From NCBI GenBank assembly GCA_913063155.1, contig CAJXYU010000004.1:310001-374000 (forward strand): a stretch of DNA of 64,000 nucleotides. The letters are read 5' to 3'. Below are positions 25,968 through 34,458 of this stretch, piece after piece (the first letter of the stretch is position 1; every line of letters starts with the position of its first letter). The DNA comes from an uncultured Desulfovibrio sp. GTDB taxonomy: Bacteria > Desulfobacterota > Desulfovibrionia > Desulfovibrionales > Desulfovibrionaceae. The notes beneath the pieces are model-generated. The model had not been told where the DNA came from and did no database searches. It saw only the letters and a program-made list of their open reading frames with translations. Both the position numbers and the translations under genes were made by a program.

Positions 25968-27287
25968 ATGAAAAGACTTGTAACACTCAGTCTCATCTGC
26001 GTCCTTTTCCTGGGCCTGACGACTGCGGCGCACGCTGCAGACATCAAGGCTACAGGGGAATGGGCATTCGAATTCATCTGGTCCGACAAGAACTTCAAGG
26101 ACAACGATGACAGCTCCAAATTCGACGTCTACCAAAGGCTCCGCACGAAGTTCGAATTCATAGCCAATGAAAACCTGAAAGGTGTCTTGTACACTGAATC
26201 CGGCACCAGCACATGGGGTGACGACATTAAGGACGGCGGTGATATCACAGACTGGTCACTCAAAGCCGGTTACATCGACTTCAACTGGCCTGGAACCGAG
26301 CAGAACATAAAGGTCGGTCACTTCAGCGTGGCCTTCCCGTCCGCAGTGAGCGGTTCCATGATCCAGGATGATGAAACTCCGGCACTCATGGTTTCCGGCC
26401 CCATCACCGACAACGTCGCCTACATGGCTTCCTGGATCCGTGCCGACAAAGGATCCGACGGCGAAGACTCCATGGACGTGGCTTTGGCTGCCCTGCCGCT
26501 GACCTTCGACGGAATTTCCGTAAAGCCTTTCCTTGCTTACGGAATCATCGGCGACAACTACACCAGCGGTGACGCTGACTTCGGAGACAACGGCCTGCAG
26601 GCCACGAACGCCGCCGACAGCGACACGCTCAACCATGCATGGTGGGCGGGCGCCGCCTTTGAAATGAACCTGTTCGATCCGTTCGTGCTCAAGGCCGACC
26701 TGAACTACGGTAAGCTGGATGCCGATGAAGACACCAGCGAAATGTGTGGCTGGTTCGCAGACGCCTCCCTGGCCTACACCGGCTTGGACTTCCTGACGCC
26801 TGAAGTGTTCTTCGCCTACTCTTCCGGCGAAGACACCGACGACTCATCCAGCCGCATGCCCACCCTGTCCAACGACTGGGCACTGGGTTCCTTCTTCTTC
26901 GACGGAGACTGGGGCCTCGACGGCTCCATCGACGGTGACGCCAAATCCATGGGCTTCTGGACCGTCGGCCTGTCCCTCAAGGACATCTCCTTCTTCGAAG
27001 GCCTGAAGCACACCGTGCATGTCATGTACATTCAGGGCACCAACGACGAGGATATCCTGGACAACGGCCTGCCGAACAACAACGTCGAATTCGGCAAGAC
27101 TCTGCTGGACGACGACTCCCTCGTCGAAGTGGACCTGAACTCCCAGTACTCCATCTATGATGAACTGACCGCCTATGTGGAACTCGGTTGGATCCATGCG
27201 GACTGGAGCGACAAGTGGGATTCCGTGGAGTCCGACACGAATGACAGCGCCTACAAGGTGTCCATGGGACTCAAGTACGCTTTCTAA
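25968..27287 (+). CDS. Outer-membrane homotrimeric porin (paralog 1)
   Basis: The 439-residue product has a signal peptide cleaved after AHA (about residue 23), giving a mature start ADIKATG, then a 16-18 strand beta-barrel pattern rich in Asp, Gly and aromatic residues and ending in Phe (KYAF), as outer-membrane barrels do. This is the porin type abundant in Desulfovibrio outer membranes. AAGGAAGG precedes the ATG. The adjacent downstream gene is a close paralog. Confidence 0.93.
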   Translation: MKRLVTLSLICVLFLGLTTAAHAADIKATGEWAFEFIWSDKNFKDNDDSSKFDVYQRLRTKFEFIANENLKGVLYTESGTSTWGDDIKDGGDITDWSLKAGYIDFNWPGTEQNIKVGHFSVAFPSAVSGSMIQDDETPALMVSGPITDNVAYMASWIRADKGSDGEDSMDVALAALPLTFDGISVKPFLAYGIIGDNYTSGDADFGDNGLQATNAADSDTLNHAWWAGAAFEMNLFDPFVLKADLNYGKLDADEDTSEMCGWFADASLAYTGLDFLTPEVFFAYSSGEDTDDSSSRMPTLSNDWALGSFFFDGDWGLDGSIDGDAKSMGFWTVGLSLKDISFFEGLKHTVHVMYIQGTNDEDILDNGLPNNNVEFGKTLLDDDSLVEVDLNSQYSIYDELTAYVELGWIHADWSDKWDSVESDTNDSAYKVSMGLKYAF

Positions 27288-27311
27288 TCCCATCATCAAC
27301 AACTGAAACCA

Positions 27312-27337
27312 GGCCCGGCGGGTTTTCCTGCCGGGCC
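27312..27337 (+). terminator. Terminator of porin 1
   Basis: GGCCCGGC stem extended by GGG/CCT with a TTTT loop, followed by TTTTCG, 25 bases after the porin stop. Confidence 0.9.
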
Positions 27338-27661
27338 TTTTCGTTTATTCGGCCTTCCAACAGAACAAAATTTTGAACCCAGCCCAACCACTGTCCGCTT
27401 TGAGTTATGTTTTTTTGCAACACTCTCCCGTCCCCAGGTAACACAGCACATAAATCAGCCGCCATAAACTGCACTATTATTCATTACTTTTCAGCCTGTT
27501 AACTACAAATCAAAACCTCTTGGCGTACAATTTTTTGAACAGTAAAAATTTTTTTACCAAACTACGTTTTTCTCTTGCCACCACCTGTGAGTTGAGATAA
27601 AAGGTCTACTGTATTGACGTTAATCGGTGAACCTTTAATCGCAAAAGAAGGAAGGATTATT
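27338..27661. other. Long leader region of porin 2
   Basis: About 320 bases of A/T-rich sequence without a gene. It includes the second copy of the shared porin element at 27548-27565 (ATTTTTTTACCAAACTAC) and a TTGAGAT/TTGACG-rich stretch near 27593-27622 that may hold the promoter. A long untranslated leader or small-RNA control is possible but not shown. Confidence 0.45.
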
Positions 27662-29017
27662 ATGAAACGTTTGGTACTGCTCGCAGTGCTTGCCGCATTC
27701 GTGTTCGGCACTGCCGCTACCGCAAGCGCCGCTGACATCAAAGCCACCGGCGCCTATGTGTTTGAATTCGTCTGGAAAGACGCTGATTTCCAGAACAATG
27801 CAGATTCCAGCAGCAAATTCGACGTTTACCAGCGCCTGCGCACCAAGTTCGAATTCGTTGCCAACGAAAACCTGAAGGGTGTCCTGTACACCGAAGCCGG
27901 CACCAGCACCTGGGGTCAAGATCCCAAGAACGGTTCCGACATCACCAACTGGACCCTGAAAGCCGGTTACATCGACTTCAACTGGCCCGGCACTCAGCAG
28001 AACATCAAAGTCGGTCACTTCGGCGTGGCTCTGCCCGCCGCAGTTGGTGGCTCCATCATTCAGGATGACGAAGCTCCGGCTGTCATGCTGTCCGGCCCGA
28101 TCACCGACAACGTGTCCTACCTGGCCTCTTGGGTTCGTTCCGACAAAGCAGGCGTCGAGCGCAATGAAAGCAGCATGGACCTGTGGATCGGCGCTCTGCC
28201 GGTGACCTTCGACGGCGTCTCCGTGACTCCGTTCTTCGCCATCGGTGGCATTGGTGACAACTACACCACCGGCGATGCCGGTTCCGCTCTGGGCGGCCTG
28301 CGCGCCTTCAACGCCACCACCAGCGAAGAAGTTGACTCCGCATGGTGGGCCGGCGTGGCTTTCGAACTGACCATGTTTGATCCGTTCGTGTTCAAGGCTG
28401 ACGTCAACTACGGTAGGCTGGACGCTGATGAAGACACCGGCGACATGTCCGGTTGGTACGCCGCTGCTTCCTTCGCCTACACCGGCTGGGACTTCATGAC
28501 TCCGGAACTGTTCTTCGCCTACACCTCCGGTGAAGACGGAAACGGCACCGACGATCTGGAATCCGAGCGTATGCCCATCCTGTCCAACGACTGGGCTCTC
28601 GGTTCCTTCTTCTTCGGCGGCGACTGGGGCCTGGAAGGTTCCGTCGACTCTGAAGCCGACGGCTCCGGCATGGGCTTCTGGGTTGTTGGCCTGTCCCTCA
28701 AGGACATCTCCTTCTTCGAAGGTCTGAAGCACACCGTCAACGTCCTGTACGCTCAGGGCACCAACGACGACGACATCCTGGATGCAGGTTACAACACCAG
28801 CACCAACCCGTCCGTCCAGTTCGGCAAAACCCTGCTTGATGATGACTCCCTCTTCGAAGTCGACCTGAACACCTCCTACACCATCTACGACGAACTGACC
28901 GCCTACGTGGAACTCGGTTGGATCTCCGCAGACTGGGATTCCAAGTGGGAAGACCAGGGCATCGACACCGAAGACGAAGCCTACAAGGTTTCCATGGGTC
29001 TTGCTTACGAGTTCTAA
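27662..29017 (+). CDS. Outer-membrane homotrimeric porin (paralog 2)
   Basis: The 451-residue product closely resembles the preceding porin along its length, with the signal peptide cut after ASA (residue 23) and the same mature start ADIKATG and final Phe (YEF). Loops differ mainly around the extracellular turns, for example an inserted acidic stretch near residue 300. AAGGAAGGATT precedes the ATG. Separate promoter and terminators suggest independent control of the two copies. Confidence 0.94.
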   Translation: MKRLVLLAVLAAFVFGTAATASAADIKATGAYVFEFVWKDADFQNNADSSSKFDVYQRLRTKFEFVANENLKGVLYTEAGTSTWGQDPKNGSDITNWTLKAGYIDFNWPGTQQNIKVGHFGVALPAAVGGSIIQDDEAPAVMLSGPITDNVSYLASWVRSDKAGVERNESSMDLWIGALPVTFDGVSVTPFFAIGGIGDNYTTGDAGSALGGLRAFNATTSEEVDSAWWAGVAFELTMFDPFVFKADVNYGRLDADEDTGDMSGWYAAASFAYTGWDFMTPELFFAYTSGEDGNGTDDLESERMPILSNDWALGSFFFGGDWGLEGSVDSEADGSGMGFWVVGLSLKDISFFEGLKHTVNVLYAQGTNDDDILDAGYNTSTNPSVQFGKTLLDDDSLFEVDLNTSYTIYDELTAYVELGWISADWDSKWEDQGIDTEDEAYKVSMGLAYEF

Positions 29018-29052
29018 GAACTCATCGCTTTTCACCTGATACGTCATACACT

Positions 29053-29076
29053 GGCCGGGACCTTCGGGTCCCGGCC
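29053..29076 (+). terminator. Terminator of porin 2
   Basis: A 10-bp GC stem (GGCCGGGACC) with a TTCG loop followed by a T/C-rich run. Confidence 0.92.
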
Positions 29077-29103
29077 TTCTTCTTTTGGTTCCTAGGCATC
29101 TTC

Positions 29104-29132
29104 TCGACTTTTGAAACCCTCTCGGCTATAGA
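29104..29132 (+). promoter_or_regulatory. Possible hisD promoter
   Basis: TCGACT and TATAGA with a 17-base spacer, about 80 bases before the hisD start. Matches to consensus are moderate. Confidence 0.4.
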
Positions 29133-29210
29133 TGGCTCTCCCCGGCAGGCACGTACAACCGCCCTGTCCGGCATGTCACAAACAAGCTCAAACTCACCAT
29201 AAGGACAGAC

Positions 29211-30515
29211 ATGCCCTGTAAAACAATTACATATTCCTCCAAGGCCGATTGGGCGTCCATCGACGGATGGCTTGCGGCGCGCAAAGACCCGGATACCAAT
29301 GTGGACGGCATTGTCCGCGACATCCTGGCCGATGTCCGCAAAAACGGAGACTCCGCCATCGCCCGATATACCGTCCAATTCGACTGTGAGAATTTCCAGT
29401 CCTCCAATATCCGCGTCCCGGCCGAGGCCATACGGGCTGCCGTGGAGGCACTCCCGGCGGACGATCTGGCGATTTTGAAGGAATCCATCGCCAACATCCG
29501 AAAATTCCATGAAAACCAAAAAGAAAAATCCTGGTGGACCACGGCCGAGGACGGCACCATCCTGGGCCAGATGGTTCGACCGGTGGACCGCGTGGGGCTC
29601 TATGTCCCCGGCGGCCAGGGCGGCGAAACGCCGCTCATCTCCAGCCTGATCATGAACGCCGTGCCCGCGCAGGTGGCAGAGGTTCCCGAAATCGCGGTCA
29701 TCTCGCCGCCCCGCAAGGACGGCACCCTGAACCCGTACATCCTGGCCACCGCCGCCCTGCTCGGATTGAGCGAAGTGCACCTGGCGGGCAGCGCCTGGGC
29801 CATAGCGGCCCTTGCCTATGGAACGAAGACCATTGCCGCCTGCGACGTCATCGCCGGCCCTGGCAACATTTTCGTGGCCACAGCCAAGGCCCAGCTCATT
29901 GGCCAAGTCGGCATCGACATGTTCGCAGGGCCCAGCGAAATCGCCATCCTGGCGGACGACTCCGCCAATGCGTCCTGGCTGGCTGCCGACATGCTTTCCC
30001 AGGCTGAACATGATCCGCTGGCCGCCTCCATCCTGGTGACCACCAGCCACAAACTGGGCGTCGCCGTGTGCAAGGAACTCAAAAGCCAGACCGCGGCCCT
30101 GCCCAGAAGCGAAATCGCCCGGAAGTCCCTGGAGGATTGGGGGGCGGTCATCACCGTGCCCGACCTAAACATCGGCGCGGAGCTCATCAATCTGCTGGCT
30201 CCCGAACACCTGGAACTGGCCTTGGACGACGCATGGTCCATGCTCGGCAAGATCCGCCACGCAGGAGCAATCTTCATGGGACACCACTCCCCCGAACCTG
30301 TAGGGGACTACTTTGCAGGCCCGAACCACGTATTGCCCACACTGCGCACGGTCCGCTTCTCCTCTGCCCTTTCCGTGGAAACCTTTGTCAAAAAATCGAG
30401 CGTCATCGCCACCAGCCCGGACTATGTGCACGAGAATGCCGACAAGATCGCCCGTCTTGCCCGGCTCGAAGGCCTCGAAGCCCACGCCCGCTCCGTGGAA
30501 TGTCGCAAGAAATAG
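29211..30515 (+). CDS. hisD: Histidinol dehydrogenase
   Basis: The 434-residue product has the family signature around AGPSEIAILAD and YVPGGQGGE. It oxidises histidinol twice to histidine with NAD, using zinc. AAGGACA precedes the ATG. It stands apart from other his genes and is followed 47 bases later by purC. Confidence 0.96.
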   Translation: MPCKTITYSSKADWASIDGWLAARKDPDTNVDGIVRDILADVRKNGDSAIARYTVQFDCENFQSSNIRVPAEAIRAAVEALPADDLAILKESIANIRKFHENQKEKSWWTTAEDGTILGQMVRPVDRVGLYVPGGQGGETPLISSLIMNAVPAQVAEVPEIAVISPPRKDGTLNPYILATAALLGLSEVHLAGSAWAIAALAYGTKTIAACDVIAGPGNIFVATAKAQLIGQVGIDMFAGPSEIAILADDSANASWLAADMLSQAEHDPLAASILVTTSHKLGVAVCKELKSQTAALPRSEIARKSLEDWGAVITVPDLNIGAELINLLAPEHLELALDDAWSMLGKIRHAGAIFMGHHSPEPVGDYFAGPNHVLPTLRTVRFSSALSVETFVKKSSVIATSPDYVHENADKIARLARLEGLEAHARSVECRKK

Positions 30516-30562
30516 GCACGTTGTTACAGCAATAGCCCAAAACCAACACTCACGAGGAAACA

Positions 30563-31459
30563 ATGAAACCCGTCATCGAGACAGACATCAAGGACTACCC
30601 GCTGCTGTCGCGCGGCAAAGTCAGAGACATCTACGACATCGACGAGGAGACCCTGCTCATCGTCACTTCAGACCGCATTTCGGCCTACGATGTGATCATG
30701 CCCGACCCCATTCCCCAGAAAGGCGTGGTGCTCAACCAGATCACCCTGTTCTGGATGGAAATGATGGAGGATCTGGTGGAAAATCATATCATCGCCTCTG
30801 CAGTGGACGACTTCCCCGAGCCTCTCAAGGCATATCGGGACCAGCTGGAAGGGCGCGCAGTGCTGGTCAAGAAGGCCAAGCCCCTGCCCATCGAATGCAT
30901 TGTCCGCGGTTTCATCACCGGCTCCGGTTGGAACGACTACCGGAAGACCGGCAATGTCTGTGGCCACGTGCTTCCCGCCGACCTCCAGGAGTCGGATATG
31001 CTGAAAGAACCTTTGTTCACCCCGTCCACCAAGGCGGATCTGGGCGACCATGATGAAAACATCACCCTGGACAAGGCTGCGGAGCTTGTGGGAGAGGAAA
31101 TGATGCGCAAGGTGGAAAAGCTCTCCCTGGACATATACTCCCGCGCCCGCGATTACGCCAAGCAGCGCGGCATTCTTATCGCCGACACCAAATTCGAGTT
31201 CGGCACCATCGGCGACCGCCTCATCCTCATCGACGAGGTGCTCACCCCGGACTCCTCGCGATTCTGGCCCATGGAAGGGTATGCGCCCGGCAAGTCCCAG
31301 CCCAGCTTCGACAAGCAATTCCTTCGCGACTGGCTGGTGGACATCGGCTTCAACAAGCAGCCCCCGGGACCGGCCATTCCCCAGGACATCAACGACCAGA
31401 CCCGCTCCAAATACGTCGAGGCTTACCGCCTTTTGACCGGACAGGATCTGGGCATTTAG
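30563..31459 (+). CDS. purC: SAICAR synthetase
   Basis: The 298-residue product has the N-terminal SRGKVRDIYDID and the EVLTPDSSRFWP motif of PurC. It adds aspartate to CAIR in purine synthesis. It is of the longer type usual in proteobacteria and yeast. A tiny membrane-peptide gene starts 10 bases after its stop codon with an excellent ribosome-binding site. Confidence 0.96.
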   Translation: MKPVIETDIKDYPLLSRGKVRDIYDIDEETLLIVTSDRISAYDVIMPDPIPQKGVVLNQITLFWMEMMEDLVENHIIASAVDDFPEPLKAYRDQLEGRAVLVKKAKPLPIECIVRGFITGSGWNDYRKTGNVCGHVLPADLQESDMLKEPLFTPSTKADLGDHDENITLDKAAELVGEEMMRKVEKLSLDIYSRARDYAKQRGILIADTKFEFGTIGDRLILIDEVLTPDSSRFWPMEGYAPGKSQPSFDKQFLRDWLVDIGFNKQPPGPAIPQDINDQTRSKYVEAYRLLTGQDLGI

Positions 31460-31468
31460 GAGGATGCC

Positions 31469-31558
31469 ATGAAGGCTCTCATTTTGTTGGGTTGTTTTGC
31501 AGCGGGCTACTTCGCCATCACTTGGCTGGCCCCGAAGCTCGGCCTCAGCGGCAAATGA
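31469..31558 (+). CDS. 29-residue membrane microprotein 1
   Basis: A 29-codon gene too short for routine calling. AGGAGG precedes the ATG with ideal spacing, directly after purC. The peptide starts MKALILLG, crosses the membrane once, and ends LAPKLGLSGK with basic residues at the end. A second, related gene follows about 50 bases later, and each is followed by the same GCGRCT-GGA-AGCCGC hairpin. Function unknown. Small-toxin, membrane-complex subunit or leader roles are all possible. Confidence 0.6.
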   Translation: MKALILLGCFAAGYFAITWLAPKLGLSGK

Positions 31559-31574
31559 ACGGCAAGCAAACAGT

Positions 31575-31589
31575 GCGACTGGAAGCCGC
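31575..31589 (+). repeat. Trailing stem-loop of microgene 1
   Basis: GCGACT-GGA-AGCCGC, an imperfect 6-3-6 inverted repeat, the counterpart of the perfect copy after microgene 2. Confidence 0.55.
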
Positions 31590-31611
31590 CGCAAGACGAC
31601 GAAAATAAACA

Positions 31612-31701
31612 ATGAAGGGAGTACCGCTCTCCTTCCTTCATATCGGCATTGCCTTGGCTGTGGGGTTTTATGTGGCCCCACGGCTCAAGTTCTGGGGCTG
31701 A
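31612..31701 (+). CDS. 29-residue membrane microprotein 2
   Basis: The gene has exactly the same length as the preceding microgene. The peptide starts MKGVPLS, has one hydrophobic stretch and ends VAPRLKFWG, recalling the APKLGL end of the first copy; TGGCCCC and the GCTC codon region align in DNA. Only a weak ribosome-binding site precedes the ATG. It stops directly before an ATG of another short frame (TGA ATG). Similarity of position, length, ending and trailing hairpin suggests an old duplication. Confidence 0.5.
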   Translation: MKGVPLSFLHIGIALAVGFYVAPRLKFWG

Positions 31702-31714
31702 ATGACCGGGGAAT

Positions 31715-31729
31715 GCGGCTGGAAGCCGC
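31715..31729 (+). repeat. Trailing stem-loop of microgene 2
   Basis: GCGGCT-GGA-AGCCGC, a perfect 6-3-6 inverted repeat. It differs from the first copy by one base. In both copies the surrounding frame would read Arg-Leu-Glu-Ala-Ala. Confidence 0.6.
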
Positions 31730-31767
31730 AATCCGGAGCCCGCAAGAATGCTGACAAGAAAAACAAA

Positions 31768-31792
31768 AAGTGACATACTGCGTCACTTGACA
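31768..31792 (+). promoter_or_regulatory. Dyad overlapping the -35 of the probable rpsF promoter
   Basis: AAGTGAC and GTCACTT form a perfect 7-7-7 inverted repeat whose right arm runs into TTGACA (31787-31792). A CATAAG-like -10 lies about 15-16 bases further on. The dyad could be an operator for the ribosomal-protein operon, or part of a terminator for the microgenes. Confidence 0.5.
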
Positions 31793-31883
31793 GTTTTTCG
31801 CAAAGGACATAAGTAGCCTCTTCTTTAGCCTTGCTCTCTCTTTTCTCCGAAGAGGGGGCCAATGACCACAAGGAGGAACAAGA

Positions 31884-32177
31884 ATGGCTAATTACGAAAC
31901 CCTTCTGCTGCTCTCCCCGGAACTGGGTGAAGACGGCCGCAAGGAAATCATGGAAAAGTTGGCCGGCGTCATCTCCACCCAGAATGGTGAGATCGCCGAA
32001 GTCGATGACTGGGGCATGCGCACTCTCGCCTACCCGGTGGAAAAGCAGACCCGTGGTTACTACATCCGCCTCGTTTACGGAGGTCCCGGCCCGATCGTTG
32101 CCGAACTGGAACGCAACATCCGCATCACTGACGGCATCTTCAAATTCATGACCGTCAAACTCGAAAAGGCCGCTTAA
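31884..32177 (+). CDS. rpsF: 30S ribosomal protein S6
   Basis: The 97-residue product matches S6 in length and in the MANYETLLLLSPEL opening. AAGGAGG precedes the ATG. S6 pairs with S18 on the 30S platform. First gene of rpsF-rpsR-rplI-dnaB. Confidence 0.97.
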   Translation: MANYETLLLLSPELGEDGRKEIMEKLAGVISTQNGEIAEVDDWGMRTLAYPVEKQTRGYYIRLVYGGPGPIVAELERNIRITDGIFKFMTVKLEKAA

Positions 32178-32189
32178 GGAGGTATCACC

Positions 32190-32453
32190 ATGGCATTCCG
32201 CAAGAAATTCACCCCGAGAAAAAAGTTCTGCCGTTTTTGCGCCGATAAAGAGATGCCTCTGGATTACAAGCGTCCGGACATCCTGCGTGATTTCGTGACC
32301 GAGCGCGGCAAAATCATTGCCCGCCGTATCACCGGCACCTGCGCCAAGCACCAGCGCCGCCTGACCACCGAGATCAAGCGCGCACGACAGATGGCTCTGA
32401 TGTTCTACACCACCGTCCACTCCACTGAAGTGAAGAAGAAGACCAACCTGTAG
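32190..32453 (+). CDS. rpsR: 30S ribosomal protein S18
   Basis: The 87-residue product has the basic N-terminus and the KFCRFCADK region; the two cysteines could bind zinc, as in some S18 forms. GGAGG precedes the ATG. Binds S6 on the small subunit. Confidence 0.96.
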   Translation: MAFRKKFTPRKKFCRFCADKEMPLDYKRPDILRDFVTERGKIIARRITGTCAKHQRRLTTEIKRARQMALMFYTTVHSTEVKKKTNL

Positions 32454-32465
32454 GAGGAGAGCCAC

Positions 32466-33014
32466 ATGAAACTTATTCTGCGTGCCGACGTCGACTCCCT
32501 GGGTCGTCTCGGAGATATTGTTACCGTCAAGCCCGGCTATGGCCGCAACTTCCTGGTCCCCCAGGGATTGGCCATGCCCGCCACCGATGCCAACCTGAAG
32601 CAGTTCGAACTGGAGCACAAAAAGCTGCAGGTCAAGGCTGACGCCCTCAAGGCCGCCGCCGAAGAACTGGCCACCAAAATCGCCGCCACCCCGGTCTCCA
32701 TCACCGTGCGCGTGGGCGAAGGCGACAAGCTCTACGGTGCCGTTACCGCCGCCAACATCGGCGACGCTCTCGCCGAAGCTGGTGTGGAAATCGATCGCCG
32801 CAAGATCGTCCTGAGCGACCCCATCCGCTCCCTCGGTGAGTTCGACATTGAAGTCAAGCTGCACCCCGAAGTTCGCGGTGAACTGAAGTTGACCGTTGTC
32901 AAGCATATTCGCCCCGGCGAAGAAACCGAAGAAGCTCCGGCAGAAGAAGCCGAAGCTGAAGTTGTCGAAGCTGAAGTAGCCGATGCAGAATCTGAAGAAT
33001 CCGCAGAGGCCTAG
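32466..33014 (+). CDS. rplI: 50S ribosomal protein L9 with acidic C-terminal tail
   Basis: The 182-residue product has normal L9 N- and C-domains up to about residue 150, then a roughly 30-residue tail made almost wholly of Glu, Ala and Val. Typical L9 is about 150 residues. The tail DNA is repetitive (GAAGCTGAAG units) and the dnaB start lies inside it, overlapping by 32 bases. GGAGGAG precedes the ATG. Confidence 0.95.
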   Translation: MKLILRADVDSLGRLGDIVTVKPGYGRNFLVPQGLAMPATDANLKQFELEHKKLQVKADALKAAAEELATKIAATPVSITVRVGEGDKLYGAVTAANIGDALAEAGVEIDRRKIVLSDPIRSLGEFDIEVKLHPEVRGELKLTVVKHIRPGEETEEAPAEEAEAEVVEAEVADAESEESAEA

Positions 33015-34434
33015 AAAGCAAGGTCAAGGCAATTCAACGGAAGAAGCCCTTTCGAGGGCTTCTTCCGACTTACTACGCAAAGTTCCCCCTCACAATCTCG
33101 AAGCCGAGCAGTCCGTGCTGGGCGGCGTCTTCCAGTCCCCCACCATGTTCAGCACCCTGGTGGAGATCGTCGAGCCGGATCATTTCTACTCTCCGTCCCA
33201 CAAAGTCATCTTTGAGGCGTTTTCCGAGCTCTATCGCACCAACAAGCCCATCGACCTGATTACGGTCACGGACTTTCTCAACTCGCAAGGAACATTGGAC
33301 ACCATCGGCGGGCCGGTCTACCTGGCCGAAATCGCCGACTCCGTGGTCAGCGCATCCAACGCCGAGTACCACGCCACCATAGTTCGCGACAAAGCCATCC
33401 TACGCGAACTCATCGATATTTCCGGCACCATCATCAGCGACTGCTACGAGGCAGCTGATGTGGACGTGGTCCTGAGCGAATCGGAAAAGAGGATTTTCAA
33501 AATCGCCCAGGCAAAATCCTCCAAGAACATGCTGGCCAGCGACAAGCTGATCGTCAAAGTCTTCGAGGAACTGCAGGCAAAATACGAAAACAAGTCCGCC
33601 ATCACAGGCATTCCCACCGGCTATACCGACTTCGACTCCATGACTGCGGGCCTGCAGAACTCCGACCTGATCATCATTGCGGCGCGTCCTGCCATGGGTA
33701 AGACCGCATTCGCCCTGAACATAGCCCTTCGTGCGGCAGCCCGCGCCGAAGTGCCCACGGCCGTATTCTCCCTGGAAATGGCCATGGAGCAGCTCATGGT
33801 GCGCCTGCTTTCAGTCCAAAGCCGGGTGGAGATGGGCAACCTGCGTACCGGATACCTGGACGATCAGGACTGGAGCGCGCTTTACGAAGCAGCCGACGTG
33901 CTGTCCCGGTCCCCCATTTTCATCGACGACACGCCCGCCCTGTCCACCTTGGAGCTGCAGGCCAAATGCCGCCGCCTCAAGGCCGAACACAACCTGGGCC
34001 TCATCGTGGTGGATTACCTCCAGCTCATGCGCTCCAGCGCCCGCACGGACTCCCGCGAACAGGAAATTTCGGACATTTCCCGAAGCCTCAAGGCACTGGC
34101 CAAAGAACTCAACGTGCCGGTCATCGCCCTGTCGCAGCTCAACCGCAAGGTGGAGGAACGCACCGACAAGACCCCCATGATGTCGGACCTTCGCGAATCC
34201 GGCGCAATCGAACAGGATGCGGACATCATCATCTTCCTTTACCGCGATGCGGCCTACAACAAGAGCGAGGACAACCCACGCAAGAACGAGGCCGACATCA
34301 TCATCGGCAAGCAGCGCAGCGGCCCCACCGGCACCTGCACGCTGTACTTCAAAAAGGAGTGCACCCTGTTCGGCAACCTGGACACCACGCCATATCCGTC
34401 CGAGTTCCCCGGAGAGATGCAAGGCAACGATTAA
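32983..34434 (+). CDS. dnaB: Replicative DNA helicase
   Basis: The 483-residue product has the DnaB N-terminal domain (VPPHNLEAEQSVLGG at about 34) and the RecA-type helicase domain with Walker A RPAMGKTAF. It unwinds DNA at the fork and loads primase. The only usable start is an ATG inside rplI, giving a 33-residue leader before VPPH, similar in length to the leader in E. coli DnaB. Ribosome-binding site weak (GAAG), so coupling to rplI is likely. Confidence 0.95.
   Translation: MQNLKNPQRPRKQGQGNSTEEALSRASSDLLRKVPPHNLEAEQSVLGGVFQSPTMFSTLVEIVEPDHFYSPSHKVIFEAFSELYRTNKPIDLITVTDFLNSQGTLDTIGGPVYLAEIADSVVSASNAEYHATIVRDKAILRELIDISGTIISDCYEAADVDVVLSESEKRIFKIAQAKSSKNMLASDKLIVKVFEELQAKYENKSAITGIPTGYTDFDSMTAGLQNSDLIIIAARPAMGKTAFALNIALRAAARAEVPTAVFSLEMAMEQLMVRLLSVQSRVEMGNLRTGYLDDQDWSALYEAADVLSRSPIFIDDTPALSTLELQAKCRRLKAEHNLGLIVVDYLQLMRSSARTDSREQEISDISRSLKALAKELNVPVIALSQLNRKVEERTDKTPMMSDLRESGAIEQDADIIIFLYRDAAYNKSEDNPRKNEADIIIGKQRSGPTGTCTLYFKKECTLFGNLDTTPYPSEFPGEMQGND
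33039..33066 (+). promoter_or_regulatory. 12-bp hairpin inside the dnaB N-terminal coding region
   Basis: GGAAGAAGCCCT and AGGGCTTCTTCC form a perfect 12-bp stem with a TTCG loop, 25 bases after the rplI stop and about 60 bases inside dnaB. It has no T-run, so it is more likely an mRNA stability or processing element than a terminator. Confidence 0.6.
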
Positions 34435-34458
34435 TTTCCAACAAACGAAGGGGCAGCC

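Noticed and set aside
31469-31732. Calling the microgenes a type I toxin-antitoxin system
   Set aside because: The peptides are of suitable size, but I cannot show an antisense RNA promoter or toxin-like conservation, so only the duplicated microgenes are reported.
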